DNA of 64,000 nucleotides from Weeksella massiliensis (GTDB lineage Bacteria; Bacteroidota; Bacteroidia; Flavobacteriales; Weeksellaceae): NCBI GenBank assembly GCA_000751595.1, contig CCMH01000006.1, positions 62,001 to 126,000 of the forward strand, read 5' to 3'. Shown piece by piece: positions 28,538 to 36,752 of this stretch (position 1 is its first letter; each line of letters starts with the position of its first letter). The notes under the pieces were generated by a model. It saw only the letters and a program-made list of their open reading frames with translations, ran no database searches and was not told where the DNA came from. The position numbers and the translations under genes were made by a program.

Positions 28538-29542
28538 ATGTTAAAAGTGGGGGTAATTGGCGCAGGCCATTTAGGGAAAATTCACCTAAAATTACTCAAT
28601 CAGTCTAGCCATTACGAATTAGTTGGCTTTTATGATAGCAGTGTAGAAAACGGAAAGAAAGTTAGCGAAGATTTTGGCTATCATTATTTCGAATCGATGG
28701 ACGATTTGATGGATGCGGTAGACGTGGTGGACATTGTTACGCCTACTCTTTCGCACTATGAAGTTGCCAAAAAAGCACTCGAAAAAAACAAACATATTTT
28801 TATAGAAAAACCTGTAACTCATACGCTAGAAGAAGCTGATGAGTTGCTGAAAATAGTCGAAGAAAAAGGACTCAAAGCGCAGGTAGGACATGTTGAGCGT
28901 TTCAACCCTGCTTTTACGGCTGCTTCACCTTTTATCAACGAACCTTTGTTCATCGAAACGCATCGGTTAGCTGAATTTAATCCGCGCGGAACAGACGTTC
29001 CGGTGGTGTTGGATCTGATGATTCATGATTTGGATATCATCCTATCCATTGTAAAATCAGATATAAAATCGATTCATTCTTCGGGTGTATCTGTCATCAG
29101 CGACACTCCTGATATTGCGAATGCCCGAATCGAGTTCGAAAATGGTTGTGTGGTCAACATCTCAACAAGCCGAATGTCGTTAAAAAACATGCGTAAAATG
29201 CGTGTATTCCAACGAAATGCGTATATTTCGATTGACTTTCTGAATAAGAAAACCGAAATTATCAAAATGCATAAAGCACCCGAAAATCCAAGCGAATATG
29301 CCATGATTTGGGAAAATGATAAAGGAGATCGTCGAGAAATTAGTTTCGAGCATCCGAAAGTAGAAGCCAACAATGCTATTTTGGATGAGTTGGAAAGTTT
29401 TGCTAATTCGATCGAAAACAATGCGCCCATCAAAGTTAGTTTACAAGATGGTCGAAATGCCCTGAAAGTCGCTTTAGAAATTATCGAATATTTTGAAAAA
29501 TCTCAAGAATCGATTAAAAATCAAACCATTATAAAAGAATAA
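28538..29542 (+). CDS. Gfo/Idh/MocA family oxidoreductase
   Basis: NAD(P)-dependent dehydrogenase of the glucose-fructose oxidoreductase/inositol dehydrogenase fold, 334 residues. The N-terminal Rossmann domain has VGVIGAGHLGKIHLKLL, then IVTPTLSHYEVAKKALEKNKHIFIEKPVTHT (in pieces) with the EKP lysine, and the second half has VGHVERFNPAF and DLMIHDLDIIL, where the His is a probable catalytic residue. The substrate cannot be read from sequence; sugar or inositol-type substrates are usual. It is 16 nt upstream of hbd and probably co-transcribed. Confidence 0.9.
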   Translation: MLKVGVIGAGHLGKIHLKLLNQSSHYELVGFYDSSVENGKKVSEDFGYHYFESMDDLMDAVDVVDIVTPTLSHYEVAKKALEKNKHIFIEKPVTHTLEEADELLKIVEEKGLKAQVGHVERFNPAFTAASPFINEPLFIETHRLAEFNPRGTDVPVVLDLMIHDLDIILSIVKSDIKSIHSSGVSVISDTPDIANARIEFENGCVVNISTSRMSLKNMRKMRVFQRNAYISIDFLNKKTEIIKMHKAPENPSEYAMIWENDKGDRREISFEHPKVEANNAILDELESFANSIENNAPIKVSLQDGRNALKVALEIIEYFEKSQESIKNQTIIKE

Positions 29543-29558
29543 AAAAAATAAAAACATC

Positions 29559-30449
29559 ATGAAAAACATTACCGTAATTGGAGCGGGAACGATGGGAAAT
29601 GGAATTGCACACGTTTTTGCACAATCTGGTTTCTCTGTTCATTTGGTCGATATTTCACAAGAAAGTCTTGATCGTGGATTGAAAACAATCGAAACGAATC
29701 TTGATAGAATGATTGCGCGCGAGAAAATTTCTGAAGCCGACAAACAGCAAACTTTAGGAAACATTACCACTTTTACCGATACGGCAGAAGCCGTAAAAGA
29801 AGCTGATTTGGTCGTGGAAGCCGCAACTGAGAACTTGGATCTGAAACTAAAAATCTTTCAACAGTTGGATGAAGCTGCGCCCGAAAAAGCAATTCTTGCT
29901 ACAAACACTTCGTCGATCTCGATCACCAAAATCGCTTCGGTTACCAAACGTCCGAAACAAGTGATCGGTATGCATTTCATGAATCCTGTTCCGGTGATGA
30001 AATTGGTAGAAATTATTCGTGGATACGAGACGAGCAACGACGTGACAAAAGCCATTATGGAAATGTCTGAAAAGCTTGGGAAAATTCCGGTAGAAGTCAA
30101 TGACTATCCTGGTTTTATTGCCAATAGAATCCTGATGCCGATGATCAACGAAGCTATCTATTCATTGTATGAAGGCGTTGCTGGCGTTCGAGAAATTGAT
30201 GAGGTCATGAAGCTTGGAATGGCGCATCCGATGGGGCCATTACAATTGGCAGATTTCATTGGTCTTGACGTTTGTTTATCGATTTTGAATGTTCTTTACG
30301 ATGGTTTCAAAAACCCGAAATATGCTCCTTGTCCTTTGTTGGTAAACATGGTCGTTGCCGGTAAAAAAGGAGTGAAATCTGGTGAAGGTTTCTACGATTA
30401 CTCAGAATCGAAAAAAGCAGAAAAATTAGCAGCGCAATTCGCTAAATAA
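29559..30449 (+). CDS. hbd: 3-hydroxybutyryl-CoA dehydrogenase
   Basis: Oxidises or reduces the 3-hydroxyl of short-chain acyl-CoA with NAD(P), 296 residues, the stand-alone HAD length. NAD-binding VIGAGTMGNGIAHVFAQSG, NTSSISITKIAS, the catalytic His in GMHFMNPVPVMKLVEII, and the C-terminal DYPGFIANRILMPMINEA and GMAHPMGPLQLADFIGLD are all present. No thiolase or crotonase is adjacent. Last gene of the two-gene run, closed by a palindromic terminator. Confidence 0.96.
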   Translation: MKNITVIGAGTMGNGIAHVFAQSGFSVHLVDISQESLDRGLKTIETNLDRMIAREKISEADKQQTLGNITTFTDTAEAVKEADLVVEAATENLDLKLKIFQQLDEAAPEKAILATNTSSISITKIASVTKRPKQVIGMHFMNPVPVMKLVEIIRGYETSNDVTKAIMEMSEKLGKIPVEVNDYPGFIANRILMPMINEAIYSLYEGVAGVREIDEVMKLGMAHPMGPLQLADFIGLDVCLSILNVLYDGFKNPKYAPCPLLVNMVVAGKKGVKSGEGFYDYSESKKAEKLAAQFAK

Positions 30450-30451
30450 AT

Positions 30452-30491
30452 ATCAAAAAAAACCTGATTCATGAATCAGGTTTTTTTTGAT
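30452..30491. terminator. Bidirectional terminator, perfect 40-nt palindrome
   Basis: Bases 30452-30491 equal their own reverse complement. The stem core is CCTGATTC/GAATCAGG with eight A before and eight T after. It serves hbd (+) and the convergent gene ending at 30506 (-). Confidence 0.93.
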
Positions 30492-30505
30492 ATTTTATAT
30501 ATTAT

Positions 30506-31444
30506 TTAATAATATGATATTGTTCGTTCGATGATTTGCCACGGTCGAGCATCTCTAAAAACTTCACATTTCACCCAATTACCGTGCGAATCGTATTGAT
30601 AATCGAAAGTATAAATATTTAAAAAATTCTGCCCTTCTTTCTCAGCCTTTTTCAATGAAATTAATTCGTTATTATTATACATTTCTTCTCGTTCTAACTG
30701 CCAATTCGCATCAAAAAAACGTCGTGTTTCTTTCCGTTTTTCTTTGTCTTCAAACCCAAAAGAACGAAGATTTTTCCCGATTCTTTCAACCGCAATCGTA
30801 TTGCCTGCTTCATCATAAATAAAATATTCGACCAAGCCTTTTTCTCCGTTGAAATAAGTAGTTTCGGTTTTAACCAAATTCTGATTTCCATTATATAAAA
30901 AAGTCGTTTCCGAATTATTTGCTCCTTCTGTTTTGTCAACTATTTTCTGCAAATCTTTGTTTTGCGTGTACAAAGTTTGATATCGAATTTGATTGGATTT
31001 GCTTTGATAAACAAAATCTTCCTGTATCAATTTTCCATTTTGGTATTGATATTTTTTATGCTCTTCTATTCTGCGTGGATCTTCACCATTGTTAAGAATT
31101 ATTTTCTGATATTCTTCTAATTGATTTGATCGATTATAATGAAAATTTTCTTCTGAATAAATCCCTAAACGATTACCATATTCCAAGAAATTTGTTTTGG
31201 ATAAAAGCAAACCATTCTGACCGAATCGATGCACCGTTTGATTGTAATATTCGTTGCTAAAAAAACCAGTTGCAGGACGATTACTTACGGTTTCTATCGA
31301 TTTAGTTTGCATTTCTTTTACCTTTCCGATCAGGCCAAAATCGACAATCGACAATGTATTTTTCGGGATTTGTTTCGATTGCATTTGAGCATTAGCCATC
31401 CAAACCGAACTCAAAAAAAACAATCCTACCCCAAACTTTTTCAT
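30506..31444 (-). CDS. Secreted protein with YD/RHS-like repeats
   Basis: 312 residues with a signal peptide (MKKFGVGLFFLSSVWMANAQ); an alternative ATG four codons upstream (31456) exists. The mature part is a series of short strand-turn-strand units built around Y-x-Y and NG/DxxGN turns (FHYNRSNQLEEY, KYQYQNGKLIQEDFVY, FLYNGNQNLVKTETTY, YFIYDEAGNTIAVERIG, FDYQYDSHGNWVKCEVF), like YD repeats of RHS proteins but too few for an RHS shell. There is no toxin domain. Function unknown. It is only about 23 nt past the metallopeptidase lipoprotein gene on the same strand and may be the last gene of that cluster. Confidence 0.75.
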   Translation of the reverse strand: MKKFGVGLFFLSSVWMANAQMQSKQIPKNTLSIVDFGLIGKVKEMQTKSIETVSNRPATGFFSNEYYNQTVHRFGQNGLLLSKTNFLEYGNRLGIYSEENFHYNRSNQLEEYQKIILNNGEDPRRIEEHKKYQYQNGKLIQEDFVYQSKSNQIRYQTLYTQNKDLQKIVDKTEGANNSETTFLYNGNQNLVKTETTYFNGEKGLVEYFIYDEAGNTIAVERIGKNLRSFGFEDKEKRKETRRFFDANWQLEREEMYNNNELISLKKAEKEGQNFLNIYTFDYQYDSHGNWVKCEVFRDARPWQIIERTISYY

Positions 31445-31467
31445 CCTATTTATCATACAAAATCTGC

Positions 31468-32706
31468 TTATAATTTCCTTTCTTTTCCATTCGCATCTAC
31501 AAGTTTACCTTCACCTTCGAAAATGATTTTTGCATTTTTACCCGAAGAAATTTTGGTTTGAGGAGCTACAATCGTTTTAGCCAAAATGGTGAGAACTACC
31601 CCATCATTGACATGAATATTGGAATAGAAACGTTGAGTTTTATCCCATATTGTATTTTCATCTATAAGAAATGTATTACCCAAAAAAGAATCCTCAGTTA
31701 CGAATTGTATCAAGTTAGAACGTCGCAAAAAATCATGCGCTTTGATGATTTCGGTTGGTTGTAAATAATTTCGAGGATCATTTCCGCTTTGTGACATCAA
31801 ACTGAATGAACAAGCATTCGGCGAATGATAACTATTTCCGTGCCCCAAACCAAGACTATGCCCCAATTCGTGTGCAAAACCTTTTCCATCACCTTGCGTA
31901 TTCCACAACCTAGTTTTCTCCCAAGTTGTGTTACTTTTTATAGGCGCTTGATACCGATGCAAAAGATATTTCAGGTAACGATTGGGCAAGTGGATTTGCG
32001 AACTTCTCTGCAAATCGTTCACGGTCGGAAACTCAGATGCAGCCATCGTGTTTCCTGCATAATTAGCCGCTTTTGTTTTCACAACTTCATCAAAAATATC
32101 GCCATCGAGCGTAAGATACAAATTGATTCCTTTCGGGATTGTTGGGTCATTTTCTATTTTATCATCCAAGGGTTTCAAGTACCAATTCTTGCTGGGAGAA
32201 AAACCTTTAAGCACAGTTTTTTTAGCTTCCAAATCGGATCCAGAATTCTTATAATTCCAATAATAAGAATCCTTAATTTCGATATAATTAAACTCAAATC
32301 TGATTTTGCTATCCTTATAAAAATCGGTTCCTGTGTAACAACCCGTTAAATCATTTGGTCGTTTGAAATTTCCCCAACTTTGATTCGCTTGTTGCAAATA
32401 ATCTTCTAAAACTTGACGTTCTTCCTGATTTTTTAGATTAAAATTTCCCGAGCCATCTTCGCGTTCTAAAATGATGACATTGACCCGAATTTTTATCGGT
32501 TGCAAATCATCCGTAATCACAAAATTCTCGATAGTAGATTCATTAGAAGAAAGGATTGTTTTGGTAGGATTTTCTACAGGTGATTGATTTTCTTTCGGAT
32601 AAGACAAACCATAATTTGGCGTTGTACAAGAAGTTAGCAACCCAAGAAAAAATGGTAAAAGCTTATATTTTTTGGATAAACAATTAGAAATGTTGAACTG
32701 TTTCAC
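31468..32706 (-). CDS. Metzincin-like zinc metallopeptidase lipoprotein
   Basis: 412 residues. The signal peptide ends in lipobox LLTSC (Cys27), so the protein is membrane-anchored outside the cytoplasm. The zinc motif HELGHSLGLGH (residues 279-289) fits HExxHxxGxxH, with a Met-turn candidate in FSLMSQSGND about 17 residues on, so it is a metzincin. The last ~60 residues (IWDKTQRFYSNIHVNDGVVL ... AKIIFEGEGKLV) look like the beta-helix edge motif common in exported Flavobacteriia proteins. The start is GTG and overlaps the deacetylase gene by 23 nt. Substrate unknown. Confidence 0.85.
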   Translation of the reverse strand: MKQFNISNCLSKKYKLLPFFLGLLTSCTTPNYGLSYPKENQSPVENPTKTILSSNESTIENFVITDDLQPIKIRVNVIILEREDGSGNFNLKNQEERQVLEDYLQQANQSWGNFKRPNDLTGCYTGTDFYKDSKIRFEFNYIEIKDSYYWNYKNSGSDLEAKKTVLKGFSPSKNWYLKPLDDKIENDPTIPKGINLYLTLDGDIFDEVVKTKAANYAGNTMAASEFPTVNDLQRSSQIHLPNRYLKYLLHRYQAPIKSNTTWEKTRLWNTQGDGKGFAHELGHSLGLGHGNSYHSPNACSFSLMSQSGNDPRNYLQPTEIIKAHDFLRRSNLIQFVTEDSFLGNTFLIDENTIWDKTQRFYSNIHVNDGVVLTILAKTIVAPQTKISSGKNAKIIFEGEGKLVDANGKERKL

Positions 32707-33550
32707 GATGAATAGATTTTTTGAGCCAATAAGATACTACATTTTTCAACACAAAATAACTCGGATTTCCAAGACAATTATCCATCGGTAAACGTTGAAT
32801 ATTCGTAGCAACACTATCGTCTTTTATGCCGGCTGTACCAAAAGTTAATTGCGCATCAAAGTTTTCGAAGAAATCTTGTTTCACTCCAAAATCGGTAAAC
32901 GGAAAAGAAAAAACTCGATAGTCCAACCCAAAATTTTGTTGAATAAAATCAACACTTTCCCTACTTTCTTTCAACTGTTCATTTACGTTAAGATGCTGAT
33001 AAAGAGGATGATTCATTGAATGCCCTCCAAGAGAAAAACCATTATCTAACAAATCTTGCAACTCATTCATATTCATATAAATATCCCAATCTGATAAGGT
33101 AATTTTATGTTGTTCGATTAATGAATCAATGTAAGGCTCATCATGAATTTGAAGATTTAAAAGCTTATTGCGTTGACTTTCTGAAGGATTTTTTTCTAAC
33201 AATAAAGCAACTTTGTATCGATAAAAAACTGCTTGATTATCGATAAAATTAGGATTGATAAAAAACGTGGCATGCAAACCTCGCTCTTTTAGAATCGGAG
33301 CAATAATGGTATGACATTCTTTGAGTCCATCATCAAAACTCAAATGAAAACAATTATCTCTTACACCTTCTTGCGAATTTTTAGATTCGATTAATTCTTG
33401 TAATGAAATCGAGGTATAATGTTGCTGAAAAAAATCTAATTCTCGCTGAAATTGATCTATGTTTTTCAACGGATACAAATGCCGAATATATGGTAAATCT
33501 TGGTCAGATACCGTATGATAAAAAGGAAATATCGATTTTTTATACCTCAT
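32684..33550 (-). CDS. Polysaccharide deacetylase (NodB homology)
   Basis: 288 residues from ATG at 33550 (MRYKKSIFPFYHTVSD), 4 nt after the upstream stop. A longer start at 33583 (overlap 29 nt) is possible. NodB motifs: HLSFDDGLKE (motif 1, metal Asp), GGHSMNHPLY (motif 2, His pair), and VFSFPFTDFG for the barrel core. It should remove N- or O-acetyl groups from a glycan, but no signal peptide is visible, so the substrate may be a cytoplasmic lipid-linked or nucleotide-linked sugar. It is inside a run of overlapping genes. Confidence 0.87.
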   Translation of the reverse strand: MRYKKSIFPFYHTVSDQDLPYIRHLYPLKNIDQFQRELDFFQQHYTSISLQELIESKNSQEGVRDNCFHLSFDDGLKECHTIIAPILKERGLHATFFINPNFIDNQAVFYRYKVALLLEKNPSESQRNKLLNLQIHDEPYIDSLIEQHKITLSDWDIYMNMNELQDLLDNGFSLGGHSMNHPLYQHLNVNEQLKESRESVDFIQQNFGLDYRVFSFPFTDFGVKQDFFENFDAQLTFGTAGIKDDSVATNIQRLPMDNCLGNPSYFVLKNVVSYWLKKSIHRETVQHF

Positions 33551-33554
33551 TTTT

Positions 33555-34598
33555 TTACGTAAAAACAATTTCTCCAATCCCATGTTGTCTATTTCTGTCC
33601 AACAAGTCTTGATTATTTTCTATTAATTTTTTATCGATAAAAAGAAAATTTTTATACGGTCTTTTTAGGATTATGGTTAACTTTTTTCTCAATAAATGCT
33701 CAATCAATGAATCTCGAATCACAACCGAATGTAGCTGTTCTTTTTCAATTTCAGCGATAATATTGTTCACAATTTCGTTTGCTTGTTCATCAGAATCGTA
33801 ATAAACATAATGCAAAAAATAAGTTTGATGTCGTATTGCTCGCACTACAAACGCCGTCAATTTTTCGTCATTTCTTAGCTCGAAAGCTGCCAAATGAAAG
33901 GAAGAATCAACAAAACTAAAATCAAATTTCTGTTGAATTTCATCATTTGGATTTGTGGATATCCAAGGAAATTGAAAAATCCATTGCAGTTTTTGGTTCG
34001 TCAAAGGAAACAATTCGTTTCGTGATTTTTCAATCAAAAACGCTTGAGTTTTTTGATCAAAATTCGATTGTTGAAAAGTAAAGTTTTCATTTTTTGTCGG
34101 AATAATAAAACGATAAAACCGATTAAGGATTTTACTTATTTTAGTTGGAAATTTCTTATCTAAAAAACGAATACTCAAATACAATTCGGTTGATTCCGAA
34201 TCGTGTATATATTGGTATTTATCTTTGTTTTGATACAATTTTGCCGAACCTGGTGTTCGTGTCAAAACCATTAATTGATTTGGATAATCTTTTTCTATTG
34301 CCTTCAATAATTGTTCAGAAAAACCTTTTCTTCGATGGTTTGGGTGCGTCCAATTTCCACTCGACCAAATTATTTTTTCGGTCGAACATATCAAATCATG
34401 CAATACAATCCTATAACTAACTATTTGATTTTCAATAACCATAAAATACAAAACCGTATCTTCTTCTGTAGAAAATGGATTTTCTAAATAAGATGACAAA
34501 CGAAACGGAGTGAAAGGAACATGCACTAATTTTTTATAAAAATCGGAGTGATAAAATGCGAGTAATTCCTTCTTTTTTATAGTGCGTATTTCTACCAA
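33555..34598 (-). CDS. GNAT family acyltransferase
   Basis: 347 residues. The N-terminal half is a GNAT fold: VLYFMVIENQIVSYRIVLHD, then acetyl-CoA pyrophosphate loop NHRRKGFSEQLLKAIEKD and VLTRTPGSAKLYQNKDKYQYI. The C-terminal half is a second, divergent domain (FHLAAFELRNDEKLTAFVVR) that also looks GNAT-like. The start is TTG and overlaps the previous stop (TTGGTAG), a clear translational-coupling arrangement; no ATG is near. The acceptor is unknown; a sugar or peptide amine is expected from the neighbours. Confidence 0.75.
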   Translation of the reverse strand: MVEIRTIKKKELLAFYHSDFYKKLVHVPFTPFRLSSYLENPFSTEEDTVLYFMVIENQIVSYRIVLHDLICSTEKIIWSSGNWTHPNHRRKGFSEQLLKAIEKDYPNQLMVLTRTPGSAKLYQNKDKYQYIHDSESTELYLSIRFLDKKFPTKISKILNRFYRFIIPTKNENFTFQQSNFDQKTQAFLIEKSRNELFPLTNQKLQWIFQFPWISTNPNDEIQQKFDFSFVDSSFHLAAFELRNDEKLTAFVVRAIRHQTYFLHYVYYDSDEQANEIVNNIIAEIEKEQLHSVVIRDSLIEHLLRKKLTIILKRPYKNFLFIDKKLIENNQDLLDRNRQHGIGEIVFT

Positions 34599-35437
34599 AG
34601 TCGATTATTTTTATAACAAGTATAATATTTTTTCTGTGCACCAAAACCCTCAAAAAAATGAGCAATACTCGGAATACTCGACCCTTCGAAATCTAATATT
34701 TTCGTTGGATTTTCTTGAATATAAGCATCTAAAATCCCTGTTGGCACAGCCATTTTTTTCCCTAAATCATTAACTGAAGCATTGACGTAAATTCCGCGTT
34801 GATCACTATCGATAAACACAGAAAAACCGATCAATTTTTCTTCAGAATGCGCTGTAATAAATGTTGCTTTTTTCTTTTCTAAAAACATAGCCAAAACATG
34901 AAATAATTTCTGTTCGTTAACAGAGTGTTGACTATTTTTTTGTTTGAATTCTATAATTTCTTTCAAATCAATAGAATTCCAACGCAATTCTACTTTTTTA
35001 TTAATAAAAGAACGGACATTTTTCTTGGTTTTTTTATCATATTCGCGATTATTTATCGCTAAAATATGATTAATTCTTTTTTCTCCTTTCGGAGCAAAAA
35101 GCGCAGTATTTTCTTCATTAAAATGATAACCTCTCACTCGTTTTTTTTCTAATTGTTGATAAAACAATCGAAAAATTTCTGAAGGAAAATCATCAGAATG
35201 GAAAACACCCAACTGTTGACAATAAATTGGTTGTGAGATAAATTTCACGCCAAATTTCCTTACAAAAGGCAAAGGCATAACTGCTTGATAATCACCAAAA
35301 ATCAAACAATCCCACCGTTCATTCACCAACAAATCCAAATACCAAATTTCTGCATACACTCGATAATTTACACTTTTTTGTAAACATTGCGTATACTTTT
35401 CTTGGTCTAAATTTTTCCTGCTTATTTGCTTAATCAT
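34592..35437 (-). CDS. FemAB/GNAT-like acyltransferase (Acetyltransf_6 type)
   Basis: 281 residues from ATG at 35437, which overlaps the upstream stop by 8 nt (ATGATTAA); longer starts at 35452 and 35479 are possible. Features of the FemAB-like GNAT group: YAEIWYLDLLVNERWDCLIFGDYQAVMPLP at the N-terminus (in pieces), the middle KNVRSFINKKVELRW, and C-terminal ITAHSEEKLIGFSVFIDSD with ILDFEGSSIPSIAHFFEGFGA. Such proteins transfer amino-acyl or acyl groups to cell-wall or surface-glycan acceptors. The acceptor is not known here. Confidence 0.75.
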   Translation of the reverse strand: MIKQISRKNLDQEKYTQCLQKSVNYRVYAEIWYLDLLVNERWDCLIFGDYQAVMPLPFVRKFGVKFISQPIYCQQLGVFHSDDFPSEIFRLFYQQLEKKRVRGYHFNEENTALFAPKGEKRINHILAINNREYDKKTKKNVRSFINKKVELRWNSIDLKEIIEFKQKNSQHSVNEQKLFHVLAMFLEKKKATFITAHSEEKLIGFSVFIDSDQRGIYVNASVNDLGKKMAVPTGILDAYIQENPTKILDFEGSSIPSIAHFFEGFGAQKKYYTCYKNNRLW

Positions 35438-36662
35438 ATTGAATTCGTTCATAAACTTCTCGCCAACTTCTCCATTCATTTGTAAAATTCGACTGATGAA
35501 ATAATGTAATAAAATTCCCTTTCACCGACTTCACTTTCTCTCTATATTCCAACAATAATTGACAAGCTTCTTCTGGAGAGAGCTTCATATAATTTTTCAG
35601 GGTTACATCCATTGCAATAAACGGAAAAACTTTGAGGTTTGTGATAGAATTCGTCGATAAATCGAACCAAAAAAATGGTTGCGCAGTGCATGCCCGAAAT
35701 CCAACCCGATGAGCGAAACCCATTGTATAATCCTCTTTTATTCCGTTTCGGATCAAATTTTTATACGTTTCTGGAAAATATAATTTAATGAAATGCTGTC
35801 GAGAACAAGTTATGTTCTGATTCAATATTGTAGATAAACGCTGAATTTCTATATCTATTTTTTCATGATTCTGATTGGATAAATAAGAAGGATGAATTCC
35901 TATTTTTGCCCAATTAGCTTGTTGTTGAATTAATTTTTGATGCGCCAAATTGCGCCAACTTAGGTTATGATCAAAAGTTGAAGAATCACCCAACAACCAA
36001 AAAAAGATAGAAGCATGACCATGTTTCTCTGCAATTTCTTTTAGATAATCGTACTGATCATAAGGATCTTTTTGCTGATTATTCAGGACTGAAAACTGTT
36101 CTTTTATCGAGCTAAAATCGCTATATAAACAACTTTTCAACAAGGTTTTTATTTGTTTCGTAAAAGGTTGATTTTTATATTTCCAAGCGAAGTCAACATC
36201 GTGTGTATTGATTTGAACAAACGATTTTTGGATTGGACGAATGCTTGGATAAAAAACGGTCAAATCCTGTAAAATTTTCAACAAAAGCTGATCAACAATC
36301 GGTTCTGAATAATCCATTTCAGAACCTAAAAAACGTTGATGTTCATCCAATTTTTCTTTGGACAAAAAATATTCTTCGTACCGAGAAAGGCAATAAAAGA
36401 CTTTTCCCATCTCATGCAAATCTGAAAATTTTATTGTAGCATCTATTTGATTATCCAACAAAAAAGCATCTTTTTCTAACTGAAATAGCTCGTCAAAATG
36501 ATGTGAAGAAAAATTTATTTTGTAAGCTTTGGTTTGTAGAAACTCTTCTTTATCATACACAAAAACCAACTCCAACCCTAAAAAAGTCCGATTGAAGAAA
36601 TCGAAAACATACTCGATTCTTGGACTTAATTTTTCGGTATAAATACAGAGTTTATCGTACAA
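35430..36662 (-). CDS. Polysaccharide deacetylase-like protein (carbohydrate esterase fold)
   Basis: 410 residues. The N-terminal ~120 residues (CIYTEKLSPRIEYVFDFF, KINFSS, EMGKVFYCLSRYEEYF) form a domain found before deacetylase-like folds in Bacteroidota. The C-terminal half holds INTHDVDFAWKYK (first metal Asp pair), KIGIHPSYLSNQNHEKIDIE (His), RQHFIKLYFPETYKNL and GFAHRVGFRACTAQPFFWFD. The start is TTG, 90 nt downstream of the leuS stop; no ATG is close, and the predicted N-terminus matches what I recall of the family. It is the first gene of the overlapping cluster. The true substrate is unknown. Confidence 0.75.
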   Translation of the reverse strand: MYDKLCIYTEKLSPRIEYVFDFFNRTFLGLELVFVYDKEEFLQTKAYKINFSSHHFDELFQLEKDAFLLDNQIDATIKFSDLHEMGKVFYCLSRYEEYFLSKEKLDEHQRFLGSEMDYSEPIVDQLLLKILQDLTVFYPSIRPIQKSFVQINTHDVDFAWKYKNQPFTKQIKTLLKSCLYSDFSSIKEQFSVLNNQQKDPYDQYDYLKEIAEKHGHASIFFWLLGDSSTFDHNLSWRNLAHQKLIQQQANWAKIGIHPSYLSNQNHEKIDIEIQRLSTILNQNITCSRQHFIKLYFPETYKNLIRNGIKEDYTMGFAHRVGFRACTAQPFFWFDLSTNSITNLKVFPFIAMDVTLKNYMKLSPEEACQLLLEYREKVKSVKGNFITLFHQSNFTNEWRSWREVYERIQYD

Positions 36663-36704
36663 AATAAAGGGTTTGAAGTGTAAAAATAGTCTTTTTTTAG
36701 GAAA

Positions 36705-36737
36705 GAAAAAACGCCGAGTAGAACTCGGCGTTTTTTG
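36705..36737 (-). terminator. Terminator after leuS
   Basis: ACGCCGAGT (36711-36719) and ACTCGGCGT (36723-36731) around a 3-nt loop with A and T tracts. It lies 16 nt past the leuS stop and separates leuS from the envelope cluster. Confidence 0.93.
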
Positions 36738-36752
36738 TATGAAATCTGAATA

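Noticed and set aside
31825-32349. A 174-residue plus-strand open frame
   Set aside because: Antisense to the metallopeptidase gene, whose zinc motif and lipobox show it is the real one.
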